Part shown: one piece after another, positions 48,759 to 57,426 of the stretch
How the letters are laid out: each line of letters opens with the position of its first letter
How positions within the stretch are numbered: the stretch's first letter is position 1
DNA from: Streptomyces hygroscopicus
Lineage (GTDB): Bacteria; Actinomycetota; Actinomycetes; Streptomycetales; Streptomycetaceae
Reading direction: 5' to 3'
Length of the DNA stretch: 64,000 bases
NCBI GenBank assembly: GCA_002021875.1
Contig: CP018627.1
Coordinates: 5,332,001 to 5,396,000 of the forward strand
Position numbers and translations under genes: made by a program
Notes under the pieces: model-generated
What the model was told of the DNA's origin: nothing
Databases searched by the model: none
Seen by the model: the letters and a program-made list of their open reading frames with translations, nothing else

Positions 48759-50306
48759 TCAGCCGCGGTCGGGGGCTCTCTCGATGAACGGAGCGAGCAG
48801 CCCCGGTACCGCGGTCTCTGCGAGGGCGATTCCCTGGCCTTCGGTCAGGTCGTGCACGTGGTAGACGCCTTCACCGGCGGCGGTGGTGGCGCCGAGGGTG
48901 ATCAGCCCGACCCGGCGCTGGAACGGCGTCCGGGAGAACTTCCAGCCGATGATCGCCTCACGCTGATGGGCGACGGTGCGGCGGGCGAACGCCCCGGAGC
49001 ACATCACCAGGAAGCGGCCGCGCAGGAGATGGCCGAGGCTGTGGTAGGCGTTGAAGGCGAACGCCACCAGGACCGGCACCAGCACCACACCGGTGATCAC
49101 GCCGGTGATGACGAGCCAGGAGCCGAGCCACAGGCCCAGGCCCACCGGGACGGCCGCGATCAGGACCGACCAGATGAGGGCCCGGTTGATCCGGCGCCGC
49201 AGGGCCGCCCGGGGGTGCGGGAGAAGACCCTTGCGCTCGATCAGGCCGGGGCCGGTCGGCAGCGCCTCGGCGGCGACCCGCAGGGCCTCGCCGCGCGGGG
49301 TGGGCGGGGTCAGGGCGCGGCGCCTGCGGTTGTCCTCCTGGTTGCCCAGGCCGCTGGCGACGGCGTTGAGCTTGGCGCCCTTGGCCCAGCGCAGCGGGAT
49401 GGGCTCGACGAGCTCGAGGCCGCGCAGATGGCGTTCCTCGATGCTCACGGAGCGGGTGGCCAGCAGTCCGCGGCGGATGCGGAAGATCCCGCCGTCCTCG
49501 CGGCGCAGCTCGTAACCGGCCCAGTTCTCGATGAAGGTGGCGGTCGAGCCGATCATGCCGAGGACGACGATGAGGACGGCGGCCAGCAGGGCTCCGTACC
49601 AGAGCGGAATGGTGCCAAAGCGGTTCTCGAGGTCCTTGATGATGCCGAGGTCGAGCGGGTCGACCTGGAGCTCGCTCAGGGTGCGGTACGCACTGGCCAC
49701 GGCGATGAAGACACCGCCCACGCCCCACAGGGTCAGCGGGCCGTAGCGCAGCCATGACCAGTCCAGCCGGCTGAGCACACCGTCGCTGTCGGCCACCGGC
49801 CGGGCCTGGCCGGCGTCGCGCAGGGCGATGATCCGGCCGCGCAGTTCCAGGGCCTCGGCCTTGGTGATGCCGTCGAGGGCGAGCCTGCGCGCGGCGGCGT
49901 CACTCTGGTCCCCGCTGTCGATCCGCAGCGTGGTGAGGCCGAAGATCCGGTGGACCGGGTTGGCGGTGAGGTCGACACCGCGGATGCGGCCGATCGGGAC
50001 CGAGCGCTCGCTGCGGAAGAGCAGACCGGTGTGGAGCTCGAAGCGGTCCTCGGTGAGCCGGTAGCGGGTGGTGAACAGCCGCATCAGCCCGATGCCGCTG
50101 ATGACCAGGAAGGTCACGAACAGCGAGCCGAGGGTGATGATGACCTGGAGGTTGGTGTCACCGCCGGTGACCGCGAGGCTGACCAGGAACATGGCCACCG
50201 GTGCGGCGAGGATGGACAGGTTGACCAGGAGCAGCCGGCTGTTGAGCCGCCCCCAGTCATGGCCGGCCTCGTGAGAGGACGGCCGTACGGTGGTGTCCGA
50301 CGTCAT
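48759..50306 (-). CDS. Membrane protein with three bacterial PH (bPH2) domains
   Basis: Integral membrane protein of 515 residues, related to the YdbT family. Three copies of the PH-like core can be seen, each after a pair of hydrophobic helices: about 80-160 (TTRYRLTEDRFELHTGLLF), 270-335 (GGIFRIRRGLLATRSVS) and 430-490 (GRFLVMCSGAFARRTVAH). The role of this family is poorly defined; links to cell-envelope stress have been proposed for relatives. The ATG at 50306 has GGGAG seven bases upstream and overlaps the stop of the preceding gene (ATGA), so the two are translationally coupled. A strong hairpin follows. Nothing ties it to the PKS other than position. Confidence 0.88.
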   Translation of the reverse strand: MTSDTTVRPSSHEAGHDWGRLNSRLLLVNLSILAAPVAMFLVSLAVTGGDTNLQVIITLGSLFVTFLVISGIGLMRLFTTRYRLTEDRFELHTGLLFRSERSVPIGRIRGVDLTANPVHRIFGLTTLRIDSGDQSDAAARRLALDGITKAEALELRGRIIALRDAGQARPVADSDGVLSRLDWSWLRYGPLTLWGVGGVFIAVASAYRTLSELQVDPLDLGIIKDLENRFGTIPLWYGALLAAVLIVVLGMIGSTATFIENWAGYELRREDGGIFRIRRGLLATRSVSIEERHLRGLELVEPIPLRWAKGAKLNAVASGLGNQEDNRRRRALTPPTPRGEALRVAAEALPTGPGLIERKGLLPHPRAALRRRINRALIWSVLIAAVPVGLGLWLGSWLVITGVITGVVLVPVLVAFAFNAYHSLGHLLRGRFLVMCSGAFARRTVAHQREAIIGWKFSRTPFQRRVGLITLGATTAAGEGVYHVHDLTEGQGIALAETAVPGLLAPFIERAPDRG

Positions 50307-50803
50307 GTGGCGTCTCCCGGGACGGCCTGGGTGGACTTGGCCAGGTACTCGACCAGGTCCGCCGCCATCTTGTGGTCGATGCCCTTGATCTTCACCGCGC
50401 CCGCGGCGGAGGCGGTGGTCACGGTGACGCCGGAGAGCCCGAACATCTGCTGGATCGGGCCGCGCAGGGTGTCCACGGTCTGGACCCGGGAGAGCGGAAC
50501 GACCCGCCACTGCTGCCAGAGCCAGCCGGAGGCCGCGTAGACCGCCTCGCCGGTGGCCTCCCAGCGGTGGACCCGGTAGCGCCAGGCCGGCATGACGGCC
50601 ATGTAGAGCAGCCCGGGGACCAGCGAGATCAGCGTGGCCCACATGAAGAACTCACGCGTGGGGGGGATGGAGGCCCACAGGATCCCGAAGACGAGCGGCA
50701 GAGGCAGGGCGAAGACCGCGGACTGCACGGTCCACCAGCCGATCGCACGGCGGTCGACCCGGTGCCGAGGCGGTCGGAGCCTCAGGTTGTCATGGCGTTC
50801 CAC
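50303..50803 (-). CDS. Small PH-domain membrane protein
   Basis: 166-residue protein with two hydrophobic helices (about 22-75), then one bPH2 domain (about 85-155, containing SGWLWQQWRVVPLSRVQTVDT). It corresponds to the YdbS-like partner commonly paired with a larger YdbT-like protein. GTG at 50803 is chosen because AGGGTG lies five bases upstream; an upstream extension to 50893 would add an Arg-rich leader with no support. Its TGA overlaps the ATG of the next gene by four bases, so the products probably form one membrane complex. Confidence 0.86.
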   Translation of the reverse strand: MERHDNLRLRPPRHRVDRRAIGWWTVQSAVFALPLPLVFGILWASIPPTREFFMWATLISLVPGLLYMAVMPAWRYRVHRWEATGEAVYAASGWLWQQWRVVPLSRVQTVDTLRGPIQQMFGLSGVTVTTASAAGAVKIKGIDHKMAADLVEYLAKSTQAVPGDAT

Positions 50804-50879
50804 TGCTTCACCCTGCTCTTGCGTCTGGCGGGTGCCGGGGCGGGCCCGGCGGGGTTGGTGGACTATGAAATCAGGCCGT

Positions 50880-51446
50880 TCAGACCGACGCACCGGTGGT
50901 GGTCTGCTGCGGCAGCGGGCCGCTCGCGGCGTCCTGGCCCTTCAGCTTGCGCATCTTGGCCAGCAGTACGGCGGTACGGGTCAGCACCATGGCCAGCGAC
51001 ATGAAGACGAAGGCGTTGGCGTAGGTGTCCTGACCGCTGATCTTGTAGTCGATGGAGAACTTGACCAGGTCCATGGTGAACCAGTGCTCGGCGCCGTAGG
51101 CGAAGAGGATGCGTCCGCTGGAGAGGACGATCCACACCAGGGCGTAGCCGATGCCACCGATGGTGTAGAGGTCACCGGACGTGGCGTCCTTGTAGGCGGG
51201 CAGCAGCACTCCGGCGATCAGACCGCAGATGACACCGGTACCGACGCCCACGAGCTGCAGGGAGAGGTCGTTGCCCTTGGTCGGGAAGGAATCGACGAAG
51301 ATCGCGATGACGATGGCCACGGCGATGACCGAGCGCACCATCCGCATCGTGGTGATGCGGCGGCGGCCGATGTCGGTCGCCAGGATGATGATCAGGATCG
51401 TGCCACTGGCGATCAGTGCGGACATGAACTGGCTCATCTGTGGCAT
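50880..51446 (-). CDS. Small multi-spanning membrane protein, possibly CcdC/DUF1453-like
   Basis: 188 residues with about five hydrophobic segments, including ALIASGTILIIILATDIG and SVIAVAIVIAIFVDSF, and a conserved-looking YTIGGIGYALVWIVLSSGR stretch. The arrangement recalls actinobacterial DUF1453 (CcdC-like) proteins; that assignment is tentative and no function is claimed. ATG at 51446 has GGAG ten bases upstream; ATG at 51437 is an alternative. It diverges from the histidine kinase gene and is followed by 76 noncoding bases before the PH-domain pair, with no clear terminator between, so cotranscription with that pair is possible. Confidence 0.75.
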   Translation of the reverse strand: MPQMSQFMSALIASGTILIIILATDIGRRRITTMRMVRSVIAVAIVIAIFVDSFPTKGNDLSLQLVGVGTGVICGLIAGVLLPAYKDATSGDLYTIGGIGYALVWIVLSSGRILFAYGAEHWFTMDLVKFSIDYKISGQDTYANAFVFMSLAMVLTRTAVLLAKMRKLKGQDAASGPLPQQTTTGASV

Positions 51447-51616
51447 ACGGGACGTTCTCCAAGCCAAAAAGGGTGATGTGCAGGCGGTGTGACGACTCTC
51501 CGTCCCACCTGGCTCAACGCTAGAAGCGGACCGGCCGCCGCGAGACGACTGAACGGTGGGTTCTGGCTGTCAACCGTCCGGTGGACACGGTGGACACGCG
51601 TGGTAGTACTGAGCCC
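51447..51616. promoter_or_regulatory. Divergent promoter region of membrane protein and histidine kinase
   Basis: 170 bases between divergent starts. A tandem GTGGACACG pair at 51581-51598 and a TAGTAC at 51604-51609, eight bases before the GTG at 51617, could be part of a promoter giving a leaderless kinase message. This is a visual guess only. Confidence 0.35.
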
Positions 51617-52861
51617 GTGCGCAATCACTCTCCGGGGGAGGGCTCGCAGACCGGGGCGTACTACGGTCCCGAGTCCGGCACCCGCTGGTTCGGCCTGTGG
51701 GACGGCTTCTTCGCCGTCTCCTATCTCGTCACCGCGATCCTGCTCTTCCTCTCCAGCGGCTCCCAGGCAAGCCACTCCATCCCGATCGCCGCGCTGACGC
51801 TGTGCGTGCCGTGGTACGCGGCGGTGGGCCGGACGCTGATGATCGAGGACACCTACGGCCCGCGGAACCTGGTGTTCGCGGCGGGCCTGGTGGCGTTGTT
51901 CTGCGTCACCACGGCGTTCAACCTCATCGGCGCGTTCGCGCTGTTCGCCGTCATCCCGATGCTGATCATGAGCCTGCCGATGGTCTCGGCGGTGGCGCTG
52001 GCCACGGTGGCCAATCTCTGCCCCGTGCTGGTGGTGGCGTTCATCGGGGAGGACCTGGGGCTGAGCGTCCTGGGCGTCCTGCCCATCTCGCTGCTGAGCA
52101 TCGCGCTGTCGATGCTGCTGGGGCTGTGGATCAAGCGGGTGGTGCGGCAGAGCAAGGGGCGCGGGCAGCTCATCGAGGAGTTGCAGCGCAGCCGGGAGCG
52201 GGTGGCGCGGCTCTCCCACGAGGCCGGCATCTCGGCCGAACGCGAGCGGCTGGCCCGGGAGATCCACGACACCCTGGCGCAGGGCCTGACCAGCATCATC
52301 AGCCTGGTGCAGGCGGCCGAGTCGGAGGTGCGCGACGCCCCGGACCAGGCGGTGAACCATCTGTCGCTGGCCGGGCGGGTGGCCAAGGAGTCGCTCGCCG
52401 AGGCCCGTGACTTCGTGGCCGCCCTCACCCCGCCCGCGCTGCGCGGCGGTTCGCTCTCCCAGGCGGTGCGGCGGCAGGCGGAGGGGCTGATCGCCGAGAC
52501 CGGCCTGGAGGTGCGGTGTTCGGTGATGGGCGAGGAGAAGTCGCTGCCGATGGCGGTGAGTGTGGTGCTGCTGCGCACGGTGCAGGAGGCCATCGCCAAT
52601 GTGCGCAAGCACGCCCATCAGGCCCGTACGGTGGATGTGATCGTGGTCTTCGACCAGGGCGGCGTCCGGCTGCTGGTCCGCGACGACGGCGAGGGTTTCA
52701 CCCCGGACGGCACCCAGGAAGGCTATGGGCTGCGCGGCATGCAGGCCCGGGTGGAGGAAATCGACGGGGTGGCGTCCGTGACCAGCAGCCCCGGACGGGG
52801 CACCACCGTGGAGGTGAGCGTGCCGGTGACGGCGCTGAGCGGGGAGGCAGTGAGTGGCTGA
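51617..52861 (+). CDS. NarL/DesK-type sensor histidine kinase
   Basis: Membrane sensor kinase of 414 residues. Roughly five to six hydrophobic segments (about 27-185) form the sensor part. They are followed by a coiled-coil linker and a HisKA_3 dimerisation helix with phosphoacceptor His217 in AREIHDTLAQGL. The ATP-binding domain follows, with an N-box (EAIANVRKHA), DDGEGF and GYGLRGM. It would phosphorylate the response regulator encoded immediately downstream, whose start overlaps its stop. The signal is unknown; a membrane-embedded sensor suggests envelope stress or membrane-active compounds. Start choice is uncertain: GTG at 51617 gives a compact N-terminus and could be leaderless, while GTG at 51581 would add 12 residues; neither has a clear ribosome site. 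Confidence 0.9.
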   Translation: MRNHSPGEGSQTGAYYGPESGTRWFGLWDGFFAVSYLVTAILLFLSSGSQASHSIPIAALTLCVPWYAAVGRTLMIEDTYGPRNLVFAAGLVALFCVTTAFNLIGAFALFAVIPMLIMSLPMVSAVALATVANLCPVLVVAFIGEDLGLSVLGVLPISLLSIALSMLLGLWIKRVVRQSKGRGQLIEELQRSRERVARLSHEAGISAERERLAREIHDTLAQGLTSIISLVQAAESEVRDAPDQAVNHLSLAGRVAKESLAEARDFVAALTPPALRGGSLSQAVRRQAEGLIAETGLEVRCSVMGEEKSLPMAVSVVLLRTVQEAIANVRKHAHQARTVDVIVVFDQGGVRLLVRDDGEGFTPDGTQEGYGLRGMQARVEEIDGVASVTSSPGRGTTVEVSVPVTALSGEAVSG

Positions 52862-53504
52862 GGGTATGCCGGGCAATCCGAGTGGCCCCATCAGGGTCTT
52901 GCTGGCCGATGACCATCCCGTGGTGCGGGAGGGGCTGAGCGCCATGCTGGAGTCCGCCGAGGGGATCACGGTGGTCGGGCAGGCCGGTTCCGGTGAGGAG
53001 GCGGTGGTCCAGGCGGTCGCGCTGCGGCCGGACATCACCCTGCTGGATCTGCGCATGGGCGGGATGGACGGGGTCGAGGCCACCGGGCAGATCCTGCGGC
53101 AGGTGCCGGGCTGCAAGGTGGTCATCGTGACCACGTACGAGGACGACTCCGACATCCTGCGCGCGGTGGAGGCGGGCGCCGCGGGCTATCTGCTGAAGGG
53201 CAGTTCACGCCAGGAGCTGATCGACGCGGTGCAGACCGCGGCGCGTGGCGAAACGGTGCTCACCCCGTCGCTGGCGGGCAAGCTCTTCCGCTCCCGGACG
53301 GTCGAGCCGTCCCCGCTCTCCGGCCGTGAGCGCGAGGTGCTGCGGCTGGTCGGCCGGGGGCTGACCAACGCCGAGATCGGCGCCGAGCTGTTCGTCAGCG
53401 AGGCCACGGTCAAGACGCATCTGCTGCGGTCATTCAAGAAGCTCGGCGTCTCCGACCGCACGGCCGCGGTGATGAAGGCGATGGAGCGCGGGTTCTTGAG
53501 CTAG
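52854..53504 (+). CDS. NarL/LuxR-family response regulator
   Basis: 216-residue DNA-binding regulator. The receiver domain (about 12-130) has the acidic pair Asp19/Asp20, phosphoacceptor Asp65 (LLDLRMGGMDG) and Lys in YLLKGS. The C-terminal LuxR-type helix-turn-helix spans about 148-212 (LSGREREVLRLVGRGLTN, then VSEATVKTHLLRSFKKLG). The GTG start lies inside the 3' end of the kinase gene, with GGGGAGG six bases upstream, so translation is coupled and the two form a standard two-component system. Its targets cannot be read from the sequence; the adjacent membrane-protein genes are the likeliest. Confidence 0.93.
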   Translation: MAEGMPGNPSGPIRVLLADDHPVVREGLSAMLESAEGITVVGQAGSGEEAVVQAVALRPDITLLDLRMGGMDGVEATGQILRQVPGCKVVIVTTYEDDSDILRAVEAGAAGYLLKGSSRQELIDAVQTAARGETVLTPSLAGKLFRSRTVEPSPLSGREREVLRLVGRGLTNAEIGAELFVSEATVKTHLLRSFKKLGVSDRTAAVMKAMERGFLS

Positions 53505-53539
53505 CGCGGCCATGACGGGGTGACGGCGGCGGGTAGCCC

Positions 53540-53624
53540 GAAGCCCGCACACCGTCCCCGTCCGGCTGAAGCCCGCACACCGTCCCCGTCCGGCTGAAGC
53601 CCGCTACACCGTCCCCGTCAGGCT
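53540..53624. repeat. Three tandem 28-29 bp repeats between convergent genes
   Basis: Two identical 28-base units (53540-53567, 53568-53595) are followed by a third copy with one insertion and one substitution (53596-53624). The third copy contains the stop codon and last codons of the LAL regulator gene. The array fills the space between the two convergent genes. No hairpin stronger than a few base pairs is evident. Confidence 0.9.
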
Positions 53625-56414
53625 GCTGTCCGAGAGCTTGGCGGGCAGGTCACGGCGCCGCTTGACGTTCAGCTTGCGGTAGATGCGGGTCAGGTGCTGC
53701 TCCACCGTGCTGACGGTGACGAACAGCTTGGACGCGATCTCCCGGTTGGTGTTGCCGTGCGCGGCCAGCACCGCGATCCGCACCTCCGCCTCGGTCAGCG
53801 CCTCCACATCGCGCTGCTGCTCGGCACCCTGGCCCGGCTGGGCGGCGGCCGCCGCGAACTCACCGGTGTCCGCGTGCCGGGGCATCAGCTCACGGCACAG
53901 CGGATCGGCGCCGCAGGTCTTGGCCACATGCCACGCCTTGCGGACGAACACCCGCCCCCGGTTGAAGTCGCCCAGCGAGCGGTAGGCGCGGCCGAGTTCA
54001 CCGAGGGCGATGGCGAGCTGGATCCGGTCGTCGCCGCCCTCCAGGATCTCGACGGCCTCCTTGAGCCGGGGCACCCGGCGCTTGAGCTCGTCGGTGCGGG
54101 CCAGGACGACCAGCAGGGCGCCGCGCAGCCGGGCGTCCTCCGGGCCCAGCCGCAACTGCTCCTCGGCCAGCGCGCGGGCGCGCTTGGGGTCGCCGAGGGC
54201 CAGCCAGGTCTCGGCGGCGTCCACCCGCCAGGGGGTCAGCAGGGGCATGTCCATCCGCCAGGCGTCCATCAGCTCACCGGCGGCCGTGAAGTCGCCGAGC
54301 GCGGCGTGGTAGCGGCCGGTGGCCAGATGGCAGCGGCCCCTCGCCCGCAGGTAGAACAGCCCGGGGAGGGTCTGGAAGAGCTCGTCGGGCAGGGGCTGTT
54401 CGAGCAGCGCCATGGCCTCGTCGTAGTGGCCCATCCCGGTCTCGGCCTGGATCAGGGTGGACAGCAGCAGCCCGATGCCCACGCCCCAGCCCTGGACCGA
54501 GATCCGCGACATCGCGGTGCGCGCCTGGTGCGCGGCCACCTGCAGATCGCCCTGGCGCAGCGCGATCTCGGCCCGTACGGCGGACAGCAGCGCCTGCCAG
54601 GTGGGGACGCGGCGGGCGGAGCATTCGCCCAGCAGCCGCTCGCACCAGGACAGGGCGAGGTCGAGCCGGCCGGCCAGGACCAGCGCCAGGAGCGCGATGA
54701 CCAGCGGCTGGAGGGTGCTGTCGCTCAGGTGGTGGCGCTGCAGGACCCGCTCCGCCTCGATGACGGCCCGGTCGGACTGGCCCTCGGTGAGCGCGGCGGA
54801 CATGGTGGCGGCGGCATGGGCGTAGGCCAGGTAGGCCATGTCGCGGGGGGCGCCGGTGGCCGCCGTGACGCCGGTCCCGACGGTGGGGAGGCGGTCGCGC
54901 AGCGGGGGGCTGAGCATCGTCAGCCACTGGGCGGAGGCGGAGACGGCGGCGGTCATCGCGGGGTCCTCGCCGGTGCCGGCCGAGCGGGCCAGCGCGGCGA
55001 CGGCGTCGGCCGCCGCGTCCAGCCGTCCCGACCAGACGAGGTAGGAGGTGATCGGGGCGACGTCGCGCGGGGCGAGCCGGCCCCGCTCGGCGTCCTCGAT
55101 GAGCTCCGGCAGATGGCTCTCGGCGGCGGCCGGGCCGATCCGCCAGGCGATGCTGACCAGCCGGGCCTTGAGCGCGGTGCGCTCGGGACCGGGCCCGCAG
55201 GCGTGGTGGGCGTGCTCCAGGCAGCGGAGCGCGAACTCCAACTCCTCTTCGACCAGGGCGAATTCGGCGGCCTCGCGCAGGACGGGGACGGTCCAGCGCT
55301 CGCCGTCCTGCCGGGCGGAGACCAGTTGGCGGGCGACGTCGAGGGCGGAGGCGCCGTCGGCGTGCAGCAGCCGAGCGGCGCGGGCGTGCAGGGCGCCGCG
55401 GGCGGTCGCGGGGGTCGCGTCGAGCACCGCGGTGCGGGCCACCTCGTCGCGGAAGGCGTTGTGCTCCAGGACGGCGCACTGGTGCAGGTCCTGGACGCCC
55501 TGCTGGACCGTGCTGACGCTCAGGTCGAGGAGCTGGCCGAGCAGCCGTGGGGAGCGGGCGTCGCCGAGGACGGCGACCCCGCGGGCGACCTCCAGCACCT
55601 CGGGCTCGCCCCGGTGCAGACAGCCGAGGACGGCGTGGGCGAACGCCTCGCCGGGCGCGGGGCGTTGCTGGGCCTCGCCGTGCTCACCAACGGTCCGCCA
55701 GTCCTCCAGCAGGGCGCGCAGCAGCATCGGGTTGCCACCGGAGACGCGGTGGCACTCGGGGGCGAGGCGGGCGGCGACGGTGGCGGACAGGGAGCCGGAC
55801 AGCGCCTCGGCGACGCCCGACTCGGTGAGCATGTGCAGCCGCATGCGGACGCAGTTGGGCTGGCGGAGCAGTTCGGCGTGGAAGGTGAACTGTTCCTGAC
55901 GAAGCCGGGGGGATTCGGTGAGGACGATGAGAACCTTCGCCTGACGCACCCGGCGGGCCAGGTGGAGCAGGAATTGCAGGGACTGATCGTCGCCGCAGTG
56001 CACATCGTCGACGAGGACGACAAGAGTGCGATCGTCGACCATCCGCAGCAGTACCGAGGAAATCTGGGACATCACGTGCATGCGTCCCGCGGCGGTGGTT
56101 TCCAGCCCGTTTCCGTCAAGCAGTGCGATCACTTCGGATCGCACTTCGGAGGGCATCGCGCCGTTGTCGAAGATCTTCCGGAGAATCCCGAACGGAAGAT
56201 CCCTCTCGGCTCTCGAACCGGTCGCTTCCAGGAGCAACGCGCCACTTTCGATGGCCTGTTCGGCAAAGGTGTTCAGCAGCGTGGTCTTCCCACTGGCCAC
56301 CGCGCCGCTGACCAGAGCCAGCCGACCCCTGCCCTGGGTCGCGCCGCGCAGCATTTCGCGCAGGGCGGAGAGGTGGTTCTCCCATTCGAAGAGGTTCGCA
56401 GGCAAAGAATTCAT
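53604..56414 (-). CDS. LuxR-family ATPase regulator (LAL type)
   Basis: Large transcriptional activator of 936 residues. The N-terminal AAA-like domain has a Walker A motif (GAVASGKTT, 37-45) and a Walker B motif (LVVLVDDVH, 131-139). A long helical, repeat-rich middle follows, and a LuxR helix-turn-helix ends the protein (about 872-930, LTEAEVRIAVLAAHGNTN then VSTVEQHLTRIYRKLNVK). LAL proteins are common pathway-specific activators of macrolide and polyene clusters; here the thioesterase gene lies just upstream on the same strand, so control of the PKS operon is plausible. ATG at 56414 begins the typical NLFEWENHL segment. A TTG at 56444 could add ten residues. No TTA codon was noticed by eye. 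Its last codons lie inside a tandem repeat array. Confidence 0.92.
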   Translation of the reverse strand: MNSLPANLFEWENHLSALREMLRGATQGRGRLALVSGAVASGKTTLLNTFAEQAIESGALLLEATGSRAERDLPFGILRKIFDNGAMPSEVRSEVIALLDGNGLETTAAGRMHVMSQISSVLLRMVDDRTLVVLVDDVHCGDDQSLQFLLHLARRVRQAKVLIVLTESPRLRQEQFTFHAELLRQPNCVRMRLHMLTESGVAEALSGSLSATVAARLAPECHRVSGGNPMLLRALLEDWRTVGEHGEAQQRPAPGEAFAHAVLGCLHRGEPEVLEVARGVAVLGDARSPRLLGQLLDLSVSTVQQGVQDLHQCAVLEHNAFRDEVARTAVLDATPATARGALHARAARLLHADGASALDVARQLVSARQDGERWTVPVLREAAEFALVEEELEFALRCLEHAHHACGPGPERTALKARLVSIAWRIGPAAAESHLPELIEDAERGRLAPRDVAPITSYLVWSGRLDAAADAVAALARSAGTGEDPAMTAAVSASAQWLTMLSPPLRDRLPTVGTGVTAATGAPRDMAYLAYAHAAATMSAALTEGQSDRAVIEAERVLQRHHLSDSTLQPLVIALLALVLAGRLDLALSWCERLLGECSARRVPTWQALLSAVRAEIALRQGDLQVAAHQARTAMSRISVQGWGVGIGLLLSTLIQAETGMGHYDEAMALLEQPLPDELFQTLPGLFYLRARGRCHLATGRYHAALGDFTAAGELMDAWRMDMPLLTPWRVDAAETWLALGDPKRARALAEEQLRLGPEDARLRGALLVVLARTDELKRRVPRLKEAVEILEGGDDRIQLAIALGELGRAYRSLGDFNRGRVFVRKAWHVAKTCGADPLCRELMPRHADTGEFAAAAAQPGQGAEQQRDVEALTEAEVRIAVLAAHGNTNREIASKLFVTVSTVEQHLTRIYRKLNVKRRRDLPAKLSDSSLTGTV

Positions 56415-56517
56415 CCCCCGATGAACGCCACCTGATACCCCCAACGGACCGCCGGGGGCAACATGCGTGACGAGTGGTGTTTTCCAGTACGTCGGCCAGG
56501 TCCCTGAAGCGCCCGGG

Positions 56518-57279
56518 TCAGGGTCTCGACCCCGAAAGCCGCTCCGCGACGAGACTCATAATCGGCTCTTGATGCCCGGCCAAGAAGAAGTGACCACCGG
56601 GGAACACCTGGATGTCGAACGCGCCGGTGGTGTGCGATCGCCATGCCTCCGCCTCTTCGAGGCTGGTCCTGGGGTCGTTGTCGCCGGTCAGCACGGTGAT
56701 CGGCGAGCGGAGGGCGGCACCGGGCGCGGAACGGTAGGTCTCGATCGCCTTGTAGTCACCGCGGATCGCCGGCATCGCCATGCGCAGAATCTCCTCATTT
56801 CCGAGGACGCGGGAATCGGTGCCGCTCAGCAGCTTCATCTCGCGTACCACGCCGTCGTCATCGCGCCGGTGCACATTCTCATCGCGGTAACGGGAGGGCG
56901 CCCGGCGGCCCGACGCGAAGAGGGCGAGCGCGGAGAACTCCGCGTCGGCCTCCTCCAGCCGCCGGGTCACCTCGAACGCGAGAACGGCGCCCATGCTGTG
57001 GCCGAAGAAGACGACCGGGAGATCGAGCCACGGCTTCAACTCCGCGGCGATGGCGTCCGCGTACTCATCGATGTTCTCGATCAGCGGGTCCTGCCGCCGG
57101 TCCTGACGCCCCGGATACTGCACGCACAGGACATCCGCGGACGACGAAAGCGTTTGGGACATCGGGAAGAAGAACGACGCCGAACCACCGGCGTGCGGCA
57201 GACAAATCAGACGGGCGCGACTCTCGGGCGCCGGATGGAATCGTCGTATCCAGACGCTGTCTTCTCGCTGTGCACCCAT
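56518..57279 (-). CDS. Type II (editing) thioesterase
   Basis: Alpha/beta hydrolase of 253 residues that would release stalled or wrongly loaded acyl groups from PKS carrier proteins. The catalytic Ser95 lies in FFGHSMG, an acidic residue is in GDNDP (199-203), and His230 is in PGGHFFL. The N-terminal LICLPHAGGSASFFFP is typical of the family. Length matches the usual 240-260. It sits 103 bases upstream of the LAL regulator on the same strand and may share its message. Three alternating TAGGGG/CCCCTA half-sites lie about 125-145 bases before its ATG, the same half-site as before the PKS operon. No strong ribosome site is visible. Confidence 0.94.
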   Translation of the reverse strand: MGAQREDSVWIRRFHPAPESRARLICLPHAGGSASFFFPMSQTLSSSADVLCVQYPGRQDRRQDPLIENIDEYADAIAAELKPWLDLPVVFFGHSMGAVLAFEVTRRLEEADAEFSALALFASGRRAPSRYRDENVHRRDDDGVVREMKLLSGTDSRVLGNEEILRMAMPAIRGDYKAIETYRSAPGAALRSPITVLTGDNDPRTSLEEAEAWRSHTTGAFDIQVFPGGHFFLAGHQEPIMSLVAERLSGSRP

Positions 57280-57401
57280 GCGTAGGGAAGTTCTTTCACT
57301 CGTCAGGCAATCCGTGCGGGCAGACGGCAGAGCCTACCGGGCGTGCATCCAGGGCACCTCGGCACAGCACTGCCCCTCCATGATTAACACGCCCATTGAT
57401 G

Positions 57402-57426
57402 TAGGGGGCACCCCTAGTCTAGGGGG
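57402..57426. promoter_or_regulatory. TAGGGG/CCCCTA half-site cluster upstream of thioesterase
   Basis: TAGGGG (57402-57407), CCCCTA (57411-57416) and TAGGGG (57420-57425) alternate at exact nine-base steps. The last two form the inverted repeat CCCCTAGTCTAGGGG. The site overlaps the stop codon of the FUSC gene and lies upstream of the thioesterase start at 57279. An inverted repeat of this size suits a dimeric LuxR-type or similar regulator. Function is inferred. Confidence 0.55.

Noticed and set aside
53540..53624. Possible CRISPR-like array
   Set aside because: The units are contiguous with no spacers, only three copies, and there are no cas genes.
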